Of a stretch of DNA of 64,000 nt, positions 1 to 11,866 are shown piece by piece. How positions within the stretch are numbered: position 1 is the first letter of the stretch; every line of letters starts with the position of its first letter. Source of the DNA: Vanessa cardui (lineage: Eukaryota > Arthropoda > Insecta > Lepidoptera > Nymphalidae); NCBI RefSeq assembly GCF_905220365.1, contig NC_061133.1, positions 8,174,171-8,238,170 on the forward strand. Direction: 5' to 3'. The notes beneath the pieces are model-generated. The model was not told the DNA's origin. It worked only from the letters and a program-made list of their open reading frames with translations, and ran no database searches. The position numbers were made by a program, and so were the translations under genes.

Positions 1-250
1 CGATCGCGGTCCGCAGTCAATACGACTGCACAACTTTAAAATTGCAAGCAGTGAAGTGATTCAATTCAAATAACAAAGTTCCTTAATTTATTGAAAGCGT
101 GAACAGTGAGGTTCGGTTAAAGTGTTGTTTTAAGGATCTGTATATTTCGAGTGTCTTCATGCGATCGAAATTGTTTTATTTTCAAGCAATTTCGTAGGAA
201 AAGGAATACGAGAGCGAACTTTAACAATTCAAGTTTTGTACAAGTGGTAC
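1..250. other. GC-richer left edge, possible untranslated exon (weak)
   Basis: The first roughly 250 bases are visibly richer in G, C and CpG than the AT-rich kilobase that follows and lack any repeat I recognise. They contain no long reading frame and no strong splice donor that I can see. A 5' untranslated exon or a regulatory segment at the edge of a neighbouring gene would fit, but composition is the only evidence. Confidence 0.15.
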
Positions 251-964
251 TGAAATCGGAAGTTATACTTTGCATTTGACTTTCATGAAATATATGAAGT
301 ATATAGAACCTTTATTACATGATGTAATACAAACAAACTATTACTGTACATAAATAAATATTTTCTAAATTACATGTTTAGATATTTAGAAAATTATCAA
401 ATTATATGTAGCTTAAATGTATTAGCAGTAGATATTTATTCGTATTGATATTCGACTAGTCAGTGTTTTATAAATTATTTTTATAAGTGATAAGAAAATT
501 GAATATAAAAATATATGGTGCTTAGTTTTACAACGTATTTTTAGAATATTTGAGTTGTAGGTAATATGTGAGACACATAAATTCTAAATCAAAGTTACTT
601 ATATAAAAATATAAAACTTATATATAATAAGAAATTAAGGTAATAATTATTTTAGCATGATTATATAATATAGTAGCAACAATATAATAGTTTAGATAAG
701 CACAATTTTTATTTATGTATAAAATAAAAAATGTATATTTATCCATTATATACAACTAACTATGTATAGTTGTTAATATAAGTATCTATATTATCGTACA
801 GTGCAATTATTTGTTCATTGGTAAATTATTGAGATCTCTTAGTGACTTGAATCCGTTCAGCTAAAAACCATTTTTTATAAGACAAGTTGTATTTATAATT
901 AATATTGTTCATATATTTGAAATTAAACATAATGGTTCATATTAGGAGCCGTATATGTATGTGC
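251..964. other. AT-rich non-coding stretch
   Basis: Very AT-rich sequence with short TA runs. I see no reading frame, repeat family or regulatory motif in it. Confidence 0.6.
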
Positions 965-972
965 CAACTTGT

Positions 973-1305
973 CAGTGGCGTATTTACAGATCTGTCACTA
1001 GTAGGCTAGTAGGCTATTCAATTTTTGCCGCCCCTACTTTTTTTTGCAACATTTATGATTTGTGTTATATCGTCCTCATTACATCGGGTTTTCCCGTTAT
1101 TAGTATGATTATAAACTAGGTGATATTTCTGTCAGTTACTAGATTATTTTTCGAGTATACGGATTACGGACGTAATGTGTATACATATAATTATAACTTT
1201 TTTTAATTCTGTAAGATAATAAAAAATTTGGGCCAAAATTGCCGCCCCTCTAAATCTGCCACCCTAGGCTCGACCCTACTTAGCCTATTGGTAAATCCTC
1301 CACTG
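973..1305 (+). mobile_element. hAT-type MITE with terminal inverted repeats and 8-bp target duplication
   Basis: The element is 333 bp and non-coding. It begins CAGTGGCGTATTTAC and ends GTAAATCCTCCACTG, inverted repeats that match at 13 of 15 positions. It is flanked by a perfect 8-bp direct repeat, caacttgt, at 965-972 and 1306-1313. CAGTGGCG-type ends with 8-bp duplications are the signature of hAT transposons; with no transposase inside, this is a non-autonomous copy that would need a transposase from elsewhere. The perfect duplication argues for a fairly recent insertion. The inner ends carry 'gccgcccct' blocks in inverted sense, as in related insect copies. Confidence 0.85.
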
Positions 1306-1313
1306 CAACTTGT

Positions 1314-2882
1314 ACTTGAATTATGTGGGGATTGAAATTAAATTACTGTGTCTATCTCGAGTGTTCTTTGTCCAGCAGTCAAACAAGTACGGTCTGTTAT
1401 TTTTTATGATATTGTTAGCAGAATTGTCAGTGAGTGATAACCAATATAATACCCTTATGAGGGCACTACAGTATATTATATGAATACAAAATCATATATA
1501 ATTTATAAAGCTGAAGAGTTTGTATTATTCAATGAGATTGAATAGGCCTGTTTTGTCCTATATAATCCTTTATTGAGGACAGTTCAAAGACCTCAATATT
1601 GAGCTTAAAAAGCTCATAAACGGAAACCAATGTCGTAACATGGAACAGGCATGTAAAATTTATATTTAACGAGACTTTAACCGCGGGACACTGATGGTTA
1701 ATGTATATAAACAAAAATCTCATATAATAATGCGATAATAATGTACATAATAAAATAATGATACAGTATCTGACATCATGTCTTTTTTTGTTAGGACATT
1801 ATACTAATAACAGTTGACTATTAATAAAGTATAAAGCCATTAATAAAGTTTTATTACAAACTTATTTATCGGGGAGCGACGGTTGCAAACGCTTTTAATT
1901 AGCAAAGTCCATTGTGATCTGGGTCGGATAGGTCTGTCAGTTAATTGACATATTAATAAGACTCGTATGAACTAAACTTTATACTTACTCGTGAAATTAA
2001 ACAATATTATTGATGTCATTTATTTATCCGATATATAATTCGATTAATTAAAATCGAATTGACTGTTTTCGATACCTTTTTTAAAGATATGAAATGTATA
2101 CAGTAAAATTATGTATGTAATTTCTCCAAACAAATTGCATTTCTATTTAATGTAATTTTAAACTTATTCTAGTTAGCATAGCGTACCTTTTTTACCGTTT
2201 TACGTATAATGTAAATGATTATATCGATTATGTCTATTAATAATAAACAAATAATCATTTTATTTTATTACTAAGCAAACGAATTAATGAATGTTACTAC
2301 AGTTTAGAGTTTAATTCGTACGTCGTTTTAAAATGTCCATATTTTTTCGAAGGTAAAACATAATCTCTTACTCTAAAAGATTACACTCTTTTGTTTCGAT
2401 ATTATATTTGTATTCGTACCGTACATAAGTGTGTAAGTATTGCATTATTATGAAAATTATTACTTTATGACATATTTAAATATAGTTTGTACTTAAAGAT
2501 AATATATATTAATGTTTAAAATATTATGTATGCTTGTTAGAAGTGTTATTAAGTGTAAATATAAACGAAATGAGACTTAATAGTGACATGTAGTAGTTTG
2601 TAAATGTAATCTAAATCTAGTCAAAATTTTTGTATAGATCATAAAATTGTATGTTATTAACTAATAAACAATTCAGTCAATTATAATTTGTATGATTTTG
2701 TCTGCCCCAACTCCGATCTACGAGTACATTATTAATTAAAGCCTGATATAAAATAAGATATTATTTCAAAGTAATATGATTATTGCTTTTCTACCAACTC
2801 ATGTTCATCTTGTGATTTAAATAATAATTTCAATATAAAATAAATGAGGTAAATATTCTTGATATATAAATATTTTTATGTA
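1314..2882. other. AT-rich non-coding stretch
   Basis: No repeat family, RNA gene or convincing reading frame is visible. The short frame near 1529-1723 on the minus strand has random-looking composition and was left out. Confidence 0.6.
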
Positions 2883-3012
2883 GTCAAAGTCAAAAACCTT
2901 TATTCAAAATGGAAGTGTTTACACTTTCTTCTTGATAGTCGAAAATCTACCACCGGTTCGGAATATAATACCTCAGACCTGAGAAGAACCGGCGAAAGAA
3001 ACTCAGCGGGAT
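2883..3012 (-). mobile_element. Diverged 3' tail of a jockey/CR1-like LINE
   Basis: On the minus strand this matches the 3' untranslated tail of the LINE at 8786. It shares the 'ctttattcaa' start, the 'ctaccaccggttcgga' block, the 'gagaagaaccggc' block and 'gaaactcag', but with several substitutions and small indels, so it is a related subfamily or an old copy. It is 5'-truncated and has no coding sequence. The tail side carries a 'caaagtcaaaaac' simple run, as expected of LINE 3' ends. Confidence 0.6.
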
Positions 3013-3832
3013 CTATTTTGGTTTTTTTTTTTTAATAATATCAATTTACAATGTACAATAATTAAAAATTAAGAAGACTAATTTTGTCAAAAAAATATCG
3101 GTTGATAATACATCGTCATTTATCAAAAAAAAAAAAAAAAAAACGGTTGACAACCCAAAAGAAAAAGGTACAAGGTGAAATATTTATATTTTATGAAGAT
3201 ATATTGCGTTATCAGATAGAAAAATGTCTGTATTTTGACACGAACGACGAAGTATCCTAATTTATTTAAAGACGTCATTCCAGTAGTAGAGATATAATTA
3301 CATCAAGTTGTAAAACCGTCTAAGGAACATAAAAACCGACTGGTCGTAAATTTCACAGCTCCTTTAATTTAGTTGCTGCCTGGATAAGAGTTATGTCACA
3401 ACTGATCAGATAAAGTTGCAAATAGCTTCGCAGAAGAATATCTTCTAGGAAGGATAAAATCTTTTATCCTTTTATTCTTATCAATTTTTAAAATTCATAA
3501 AAAATCTGTATAATATAAACACTTATGTAGTATTAGCATACTATACATGTTACAAGAAAACAATACAACAACAAGTAAATAGGGTGGAGCCACTTTTCCC
3601 TTATAAATATTTCAGAACCACGTCCGCTGTCAGAACCTTATCCCAATTATTTATCAAGTTGAATTTCAATGAATGACCAACCTTTATTAATGGGTCTGGT
3701 TTTTAGTCTTTTAAACAAAATTTAGAAATTGCTCAATTTTTTTCGTCAGAAAAGCTTGATACAAATACATCGAACGACAAAATTGAAACGATTTTAAGTG
3801 TAGCATACACTCTGTATAATAATTATGTTAGT
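3013..3832. other. AT-rich non-coding stretch with a 19-base A run
   Basis: Contains an uninterrupted run of 19 A at 3125-3143, possibly the tail of an old retroelement, though nothing next to it is recognisable. Otherwise I see nothing. Confidence 0.5.
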
Positions 3833-4149
3833 GAGCTGAGATGGCCCAGTGGTTAGAACGCGCGCATCTTAACCGATGATTGCGGGTTCAAACCCAGGCA
3901 AGCACCACTATATATATGTGTTTAATTTGTGTTTATAATTCATCTCGTGCTCGGCGGTGAAGGAAAACATTGTGAGGAAACCTGCATATGCCTAATTTCA
4001 TTGAAATTCTGCCACATGTGCATTCCACCAACCCACATTGGAACAGCGTGTTGGAATATGGTCCAAACCCTCTCCTTAATGGGAGAGGAGGCCATTAGCC
4101 CAGCAGTGGGAAAATTACAGGCTGTTACTTTACTTTACTTTTTTACTTT
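3833..4149 (+). mobile_element. Metulj-type tRNA-derived SINE, full length
   Basis: The tRNA-like head begins at 'gagctgagatggcccagtgg' and carries recognisable polymerase III boxes: A box around 'tggcccagtgg' and B box around 'gggttcaaacc'. The body follows with the family blocks 'ctcgtgctcggcggtgaag', 'attctgccacatgtg', 'ccaacccacattggaacag' and 'agcccagcagtggga', and it ends in a T-rich tail. At least five near-complete copies in this window share all these blocks. A 92-codon frame across it is a by-product of the SINE, not a gene. The family name is from memory of nymphalid SINEs. Confidence 0.85.
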
Positions 4150-7100
4150 GACTGGCAAAATGAAACGACGCAATATGTCGAAATCAAAGGTCGACCAAAT
4201 CTACTAATAAACTAGTAGAAAACACTGTTATATAATTACTGGACTGTACCTGGACAGCTCTTACAACACATATGAACATACATACTTGGTCATACAATAA
4301 TTTAATTAAATCGGCTAATATTTTCATTTTCCTGATAATATAACATATAATTAATGATAGGGGCTTCTAAAAACTTCAGTATTGTTTATAATTTAATGTA
4401 ATGCATAATATGACGCTTTCATGTGTGCTGTTAATGAAATTGCTACTGAGTTTATTTTTGCACGTATTGTGTGTTTGTGTACGAGTTGGATTCTTGTAAA
4501 ATTGCGAGATTTACTGCGAAACTATATAATTACAACTGTCATTTAAAATATAATAAGCAATTTAGATTAGATAGAAAATTTGGATTTTGGACATCAAGCT
4601 TTATTCAATGTCAATGCTAATATTCATTGCTATAATTACATGAAAATGTGTTGTTTTATAATGCCATATACTACATACCTGAACATATTGTGACAATTAA
4701 AATTTTCCATATAATGGAATGTGGTAAAAGGACCTTTTCGCTAACCCCTTTACCTCCATTATACAAACAATTTTAATATGTGGTGAATAAAACTTACTCA
4801 ATTATAAAATATAAGTGGCACTGTGGCATTTATATTAATATATATCTTGAGTGAATCTACTTAGGAAACGTGTATAGGAAACGCAAATTGACAAACACTG
4901 TATAAAAAAAACCAGATGAACTATGATCACAGACAATATGATTAAATACAAAACTACGTAACTATGAGTGGCATTATGTCGTAAGTCGTATCTGGAAATA
5001 TTCGAGGAACGCAACAATCGTGACCGAGCAGAGCGAGCCGTGGGAGCAATAAATAAATTTAATATAAAAATGCTTGTCGACTCTATCTTACCATCCCTTT
5101 CGTTATAGTAAAGTATTAAAAAAGAAAAGTACTACTAACAAATTGCCTACCGATGTTCCGAGGCCTATTCTCTTAAGAAAAGTTTATTTTATAATAGTGC
5201 GTCATGTAATTTTATCCGACACATATATTTGATGTTTTCCTGAGAACGACATGAATTTATATAAACATCTCTTGAAAGATTCCTCGGTTTGAACCTGTGA
5301 ACTTCGATTGAGATCCACGTGTATGCACCGAGCCTTATGGGGTCTGCTACAAATAGCATCAAGAAATAATTTTGCATTTTGTAATGAAATTTAATTAAAA
5401 AAATTATTTAACACGATTTAAGCCTGAAGAATTTTTAGTTTTCACATTAATTAGAAATTAAACTTGTGCAGTAACATTTTCATACGATTTTAATGAAAAC
5501 GATTTAATTTAGCTGTAAAATTATTTAATTAAATTAAACTTGCTTGTTGTGCTGCTTTAAATTTTATAAATACATGAAGTATTTAGTAATGACTAAGTGT
5601 ATTTATTGGTTATATCATAGCATGTCTTGCTTAAATAAAAACATGGATATTATTGGATTTGAAATTGGATGGACTTTTGGGATCATTCGAAAAATAGTCA
5701 TTCGTTATTCTAAAGCCAATAAAACTTGCAAACAATCTTGTAAATTGACACACAATTTGACAATAAAAAATCAACAAAAAAAAAATCAAATCTAAAAGCT
5801 TATTAATAAATATCAAGACTTTTGAGTTTGAAAACTACTGACTGCGCATTTCGCTGTTTACTCAACCATAAGATTTAAAGGTTTTTCTTTTGTGTGAATT
5901 TGTGTTTATTCAAAAGAAATAATCTCCTTTGAACTATTTGAACGTGGTCTTTTAAATATTGTCTAAATCAGAAACTTTTTCGTCTTCGTAATTTGAAATA
6001 AATTGGACAGTTGAAGGAATTTTAAATTTAAATTTATTTTCAGGCTAATGAATATAAAACGATCGTTTTCCGTCTCATAATTGAGCAGTTAATTATAAAT
6101 CCTCCATTGAAATCAAAATTTTAATTTTCTAAGCTCAGTTTTGTCTGTATATACTAAATAATCATGGTCAATCAAGACAAACGAATTAATATATAATTAA
6201 AGATTAGAGTAATTAACTTTATTTAGATAAAAAAGAATAATTTAAAGACTATATAGTTAAGTTTGATTGATTATCATTGTTATAATAATATATCAATTAT
6301 AAAGGTTTTATTTAGTTAAATATTGCCTGTTTACCAGGCAATATTTAACTAAATTTAAGTGGAAATATCACGAAATATGTAAATAAGCGCGTGGTAAAAT
6401 AAACGTGGGGTGTTCGGAAACAGATCGGTGTGCGAATTTTTAACATCTTATATATTTTTAAAAATAGCACTGGACAAACTCGAGTAGGAATTTTATTTTA
6501 TTAATATACTAACGAAAATTCCTACTGATATCATCAGGTTGTAACGATGTTCATTATGCTCCTATACAATGTTTTATATAAGAGATTTACTCGAGTATAG
6601 ATAGAAAATATTTTAGTATCAATTTGGAAAAAAAGATAATATATATATATCCCATGATCTGTTACAATATAAGACCGAACATCATCGATACCAGCATGGG
6701 ACCAGATAATGAAGGAACGGTAATATAAAACTTACAAATCAAAGATGCGACAAAAGGTGTTTTGTTTAAGTTAATTTTATTAAAAAATAAATTTCTTCCA
6801 CTTCGTCAAGTTAATTTATATATTTCCATCCAGGTAGACGATAGAAGCGCGGACCGGGGAGCCGGGAATTTATTTTATAATATGAAGTGTTTTATATTTA
6901 GCAGTTATAAAGAATAAAAACATTTCCAGATTAAATAAAGATTTCATGTAATAGCCCGCATCGTCAATTTTTTCTGTCTTCTTTGAGGGTAAATAAATTT
7001 AAAAAGTCATATTAAAGAAACTGTACATATATTGGATATGAAAATGTAAATTTTCTTAGGACGAAATTAATGAGACATTAGATGTTTTCTCTTTTTTTAT

Positions 7101-7594
7101 AAAAAAAACCTTTAACAATGATTGTCTTTTATTCTTGAAAAAGTAGGACGTTTACAATTTGGTTTATTTTTCGTCCTATTTATTACCTCAGAACATTTGT
7201 ATGGGAGGGTTTACTTTCTATGTGGTTTCACATTTCATGAAAAAATACCAATTCTAAGGGTAAAAAAATACAGGTAATGTTTTCATGGGCCCGAATTTTA
7301 TCATTTAAAAACCATTATTATTTCCATCCACATTAGCATAACATCATAACAAAATTCGTGTCGTCGTTATTCCATTTCGACAATCACAGGTAAGCGTGTA
7401 CTTGAAAGTTGAATAATTTGTCTCTTTTTTGGTATTTTTGGGCGTTAAAGTCATTTCAGTTGTATACTTATTAAGTTTTTCACTGCTCGTTCATTTTGAG
7501 TACCGGTTTAATACAATTAGTTTCCATTGTTTTGTTACATTAGTTATTACCTAGTCAAAGAACAGACATAAATCGACGACCACGTAATCAAATT
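4150..7594. other. Long AT-rich stretch, no gene seen
   Basis: Apart from the perfect hairpin at 6310-6354, no repeat family, RNA gene or plausible coding region was found. Short frames around 4835-5377 and 5544-5816 occur on both strands, overlap, and have composition expected by chance in such DNA. A short GC-rich patch at 6838-6870 is unexplained. Confidence 0.5.
6310..6354. repeat. Perfect 20-bp inverted repeat, 5-nt loop
   Basis: Positions 6310-6329 are the exact reverse complement of 6335-6354, with loop tttac. It is not part of a recognised transposon end. In RNA it would form a stable hairpin; in DNA it is a cruciform candidate. The stem is short for a microRNA precursor and there is no T run typical of a Pol III terminator. 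Confidence 0.8.
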
Positions 7595-7745
7595 TCGGCC
7601 ACAGTGGCTTAATTCTTAAACTAGTTATCCCTGTGGGAGATTTGCGTGAAATAAGTCGAATTCACTTTGCCTCACTCTCATAATCTGATAGGATGACAAA
7701 TAAGGGACGACTGAAACGAGTTCAGGCTCAAGTCCAACGGTTTAT
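7595..7745 (-). mobile_element. SINE-like lepidopteran repeat (family Z), diverged copy
   Basis: On the minus strand this follows a common lepidopteran repeat with the blocks 'cgactgaa..gagttcaggc', 'gtcatcctatcagattatga' and 'gagagtgaggcaaagtg'. A second copy, also minus, lies at 59945-60075 and shares the 'catccgattatgag..gaggg' region. Both are diverged and non-coding. I recall the family from other lepidopteran genomes as tRNA-headed, but no clear polymerase III boxes remain here. Confidence 0.5.
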
Positions 7746-8785
7746 TTGCTTATGGAGCTAAAAGAATACTCTCAGAGTATTATATTACCCCAAAAGAGAA
7801 TTTGTTGGTGAAATTAAAAAAAGGTCAACGATTTTCAAAAAAGCGATCCTGTATTTGAACCTGGAATTTGTGATTTCTATGTATGTATGTATGTATGTAA
7901 CAGTATCATCATGCGGTAAACTATATTTCGACAACATAAAATTTATCATGAATATGAGTTGGTACTGAAATTCGAAAGCGTAGACAACATCTTGAAAGAG
8001 AAATTTACCAAACACGGGCCTCAGGTCAGGAAATCCGGAGATGAAAATATACCTCCGCAACGGAATGGAACGGATATCTCCATATTTTCATATTTGTGTT
8101 TCCTACCATAACAATCTGTAAACTTGATTACGAGGGTAGAGAGGAGGCACGTGTCAGTTTGATTGCCACATTAATTGCCTATCTATGTGGCTTAAGGCTA
8201 TATCGATTTTGGCGTCGATAGAGTTCTAATCAGTAATTGTTTTTAGTTCACTATTGTTTCATTTTTCGTTACTAACGTTGTAATAAATAAACTAATTTAG
8301 TATGCTGTTCTCAGAATTATTTAGCGTTACGTGTCGATTAAATGATAATGTAAGTATAAGTTGATTTTTTTTATATTACATCGAATAATGGCAAGAATGT
8401 CCACAGTCGTATATCGGTTAGTAACTCCAAGATTAATTTTATAGGTGTTATTTTTTGTATACAAAACTCTCTCAAGTCTCCAGTCTCTCTTCTGTGCATA
8501 TATGCATAGTGTTTAAATAATGTTATGCGTAAATACCCTATGAAACAAATAAAAAATATTTATTCGTATTTCGAAAAATTAAAAAATATTTCGTCAAATC
8601 GACGAAGAGAAAATTGACGTTCTGTGCGCTTTCTAAGCGAGCTTTGCAGGAACAATAACGGGTCTACTGAAGCTTTATCTTAAATAAATATATAATCTTA
8701 CAAGTTTCATGGAACTTGGTTTTATGTTTAATAAAAACAAAACTTTAGATAGGTACAATGTTTGTCACTAAATTTTTTTCAAAAA
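7746..8785. other. AT-rich stretch with a TATG microsatellite
   Basis: A (TATG)n tract of about 22 bases lies at 7878-7899. The 91-codon minus frame at 7785-8060 has no recognisable domain and runs across the microsatellite, so I do not call it. Nothing else is visible. Confidence 0.5.
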
Positions 8786-10209
8786 TCAAAATCAAAATCA
8801 AAATAAACTTTATTCAAGTAGGCTTTTATAAGCACTTTTGAATCGTCATTTTACAATTAAGTGAAGCTACCACCGGTTCGGAAAGTAGATTCTACCGAGA
8901 AGAACCGGCAAGAAACTCAGTAGTTACTCTTTTTTAACATTTAAAAAATACAACGTCATGTTAATTAAATACAATTATTTCAATTAATGTATCCTGCTTG
9001 GAAGTCAACAGGTATTAACTCCACGCTTTTTTATCATCTACAAAATCTTGTATCGAATAGTATGCTTTTTCTACCAATGTATTTTTAACAAACGATTTGA
9101 ATTTCCTAAACGGCTAAGTTAAAAATTTCTGCGGAATTTTATTATAGAAACGGATACCTTGCCCCAAGAAGGATCTATTGACTTTGCGGAGTCGGAAACT
9201 TGGCGTTATAAGTTTATCCTTACTTCTAGTGCATATACAATGATTATCACTGATTTTATCAAAGTGATCAATGTTACTGTGAATATACATGATATTGTTG
9301 TAAATATATTGCGACGCAACAGTAAGTATTCCTACTCTGTTAAAAACATCCCAAAGAGAGTCTCTAGCTCCAAGATTATAAATAAACCGAATTGCTCTCT
9401 TTTGTAAAATAAAGACAGATTCAATATCTGCAGCGTTACCCCAAAGTAATATGCCATATGACATAATACTGTGAAAATAACCAAAATAAACTAAACGAGC
9501 GGTATCAATATCAGTTAGTTGTCTAACTTTTCTAACCGCGTATGTTGCGGAGCTGAGTCTTCCTGTTAGGGATGATAAATAAGAAGTCCACTGAAGTCTG
9601 GAATCCAATTCTATTCCTAAAAACACCGTAGTATCAGCTACTTCAAGACGGTCACCATTTAAAGATATATTATAATTTTGCTTGCTAACATTAGGTAGGG
9701 TAAAAACTACACATTTTGTTTTTTGAGCATTCAAAACTAAATTATTTACCGTAAACCAATTGTGTATCTGTGATAATGCACCGTTCACATCGTCATAGTC
9801 ATTTTTTTTCCTGTCAACCTTAAAAATCAGCGAAGTATCGTCAGCAAACAACACTATATCACAAATACCCTTAACATAGAAAGGAAGATCATTTATATAT
9901 ACTAGGAATAGAAAGGGACCCAAAATTGAACCTTGTGGAACTCCCATTTTTAACGTAGATCCAGAAGACTTTATTCCATTAATGAAAACTTGCTGGATTC
10001 TTTGACTTAAATATGAAGCGATGAGATCAAGAGCTTTACCTTTAACACCGTAATATTTGAGCTTATAAAGAAGCGTTTCGTGTTCTACACAATCGAATGC
10101 TTTAGATAAATCACAGAATACTCCAATAGCGTTCTGTGATTTCTCCCAAGCATCGTAAATATGTTTGAGAAGCGCAATTCCCGCATCAGTTGTCGAGCGA
10201 CCTCTTCTA
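8786..10209 (-). pseudogene. Jockey/CR1-like LINE: reverse transcriptase palm-thumb part plus 3' tail
   Basis: Reading right to left, the open frame starts at the broken end near 10207 with R-R-G-R-S-T-T-D-A-G, continues through D-L-S-K-A-F-D-C-V-E-H (motif A) and G-V-P-Q-G-S-I-L-G-P (motif B, near 9940) to L-F-A-D-D-T-S-L (motif C, the catalytic Asp pair) and a C-terminal domain with K-R-A-I-R-F-I-Y. It stops at about 9114. The first in-frame Met, at 9947, lies inside motif B and is not a real start. A 3' untranslated region of about 330 bp follows, ending in TTTTGA repeats at 8786. The reverse transcriptase would copy element RNA into the genome, but endonuclease and fingers are missing here. 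The 3' half is uninterrupted, which suggests recent activity. The jockey or Daphne-like clade is an inference from motif style. Confidence 0.85.
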
Positions 10210-10802
10210 AAATAAAAATTTTAACAAAAAGAAAAACCGACTTCAAACAAAACACTATTTTAAAACAAATGAATATGCACGAAAAAGTAATAAAAATAAT
10301 TGCGTATTTAACATATTTTTTAGAGTCTTCCTAAGTTAATGAAATGAAAAATATTAGACTACTTAAAAGTCGATTAACGATTATATCATTTAGTTATAGT
10401 TATTGGTATATTTGGAGCCGGTGTCAGCCACGGTGCCCTTGCCCCAACAATCAAAAGAAAGAAGCGATACAAGCTCCTTGATTGATCCAGTATATTATTG
10501 TGTAAAAGGTAATTTGTTAAAAAACATATTTGTTAAAGAATTCTCGTATTGTTTTTGATAGATATACTGTAGGGTTTTATTGGCTGACACCGACTCCAAA
10601 TATAACAATAATTATAACTACATGATATAATCGTTAATCGACTTTTAAGTAGTCTAATATTTTTCATTTCATTTAACTTAGGAAGACTCTAAAAAATATG
10701 TTAAATACGCAATTATTTTTATTACTTTTTCGTGCATATTCATTTGTTTTAAAATAGTGTTTTGTTTGAAGTCGGTTTTTCTTTTTGTTAAAATTTTTAT
10801 TT
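10210..10802. repeat. 593-bp near-perfect palindrome built from element X ends
   Basis: The left arm (10210-10430) is the reverse complement of the right arm (10581-10802) with only scattered differences over about 220 bp. The unique centre is about 150 bp. Each arm is a copy of the right end of element X (see 33347), carrying 'gaagtcggtttttcttttt' at the outside and 'ggctgacaccg' at the inside. The structure sits inside the reverse transcriptase frame of the LINE, directly after the codons for R-R-G-R-S, so it inserted later. Fold-back copies like this arise by aberrant transposition or by template switching. Confidence 0.85.
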
Positions 10803-11152
10803 ATTTTTTGATTTTAAGTGAAGCTAATGTTGACTAACTATTTTTTTTTAATATGGATAGATTAAGCGTTCCGTTTATATGAGTCAGAAACTACTTCGAG
10901 GACAATTTCAAAGGAAACTTGCGAATAAAGCAAAAATAGACTTTCGAAAATGCGGATTTAATACGTCACGCGGCGTAAACTACAAGGATCCCTCGAAAGA
11001 GCTGTAATCGAACTCAGCAAAAAAACTTTGAAAAAGACCAACTATATTTCGTACATCATATGACATCACATCACATACACAAAATTTGATTAAAGACAAT
11101 AAGAAATTCTGCCCCAAATCGCACCCTAACTGGGAGCCGTATAGGAGTTCCA
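10803..11152. other. Unassigned sequence between nested insertions
   Basis: Moderately GC-rich in places ('acgtcacgcggcgtaaac' near 10970) and without a frame. It lies between two mobile elements and is probably the remains of another one, but I do not recognise it. Confidence 0.4.
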
Positions 11153-11404
11153 TCACTACATAATATAAAACAAAGTCGCTTTCTCTGTCCCTATATCTTT
11201 AAATCTACGCAACGGATTTTGAAGCGATTTTTTTTAATAGATAGTGTGATTCAAGGAGAAGGTTTGTGTATATAATACATGAACAATATAGTAAATAAAC
11301 ACTGATAATTTTAGAAGTTTGCGATGTGATGTCGTAAATAAACAAATTCTGTAGTATATTTAGTATCAGTATTGCACCCGTGCGAAGCCGGGGTGGGTAG
11401 CTAG
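11153..11404 (+). mobile_element. Non-autonomous Helitron (family H1), 252 bp, both ends present
   Basis: It begins TCACTACATAATATAAAAC after an A and ends CTAG before a T, the A|TC...CTRR|T arrangement of Helitrons, with no target duplication. Just inside the 3' end is a GC-rich hairpin region, 'acccgtgcgaagccggggtg', the usual Helitron terminator hairpin. There is no coding sequence, so it depends on a Rep/helicase supplied elsewhere. At least seven partial or complete H1 copies lie in this window. This copy lies inside the cluster that splits the LINE. Confidence 0.8.
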
Positions 11405-11499
11405 TTGATTACAATATTCGACTATGATAATTACATAAACATAACCACATTACGGAAGGTGACTCAAATATCCAAATAACCTATAAATAAAAGATTCGA

Positions 11500-11866
11500 C
11501 TGAGTATCGCTAACGTGCTCCTCAGAATTGTTCCGTTCCCTTCCGTTCCGTTACTTTGTCATGGATCCTGTGCTCAGAACCTTACCAAACTTTCACCAAA
11601 TTACCCTTAAAGTATATATTTTATAATAAAAAAAGAATTATCAAAATTGGTTAACGTGATTTTCAGTTATTCACCTATTTGTCGCGCATATACATAATGC
11701 AAATTTAAGACTTATGTCGTTTTCATATGGATACCATCATCGGAAAAAAATAAAAAAAAAATGGAACCCCACGGGAAGCACTACCTTTCAAACAAAAAAA
11801 AAATTATCAAAATCGGTCCACCCAGTGAAAAGTTATGAGGTAACAAACATGAACTAAAGGAAATGA
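11500..11866 (-). mobile_element. Element X, middle part, inverted copy
   Basis: This is the reverse complement of the middle of the element X copy at 33390-33680. It shares 'taacgtgctcctcagaattg', 'ttccgttccgttactttgtc', 'cctatttgtcgcgcatatac' and 'agttatgaggtaacaaacat'. Together with the left palindrome arm at 10210-10430 it gives the order expected for one minus-strand X insertion in the LINE, later disrupted. It contains no coding sequence; the minus frame that continues from the LINE into it is a chance read-through. Confidence 0.75.

Noticed and set aside
3833..3910. tRNA gene
   Set aside because: A and B boxes are present, but the sequence continues into a SINE body repeated many times, and the acceptor-stem pairing expected of a tRNA gene is not evident.
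3929..4207. 92-codon frame on the plus strand
   Set aside because: It lies within a Metulj-type SINE; other copies of the SINE give similar frames (20789-21028, 48005-48274).
9159..9407. 82-codon plus frame
   Set aside because: It is the antisense shadow of the LINE reverse transcriptase.
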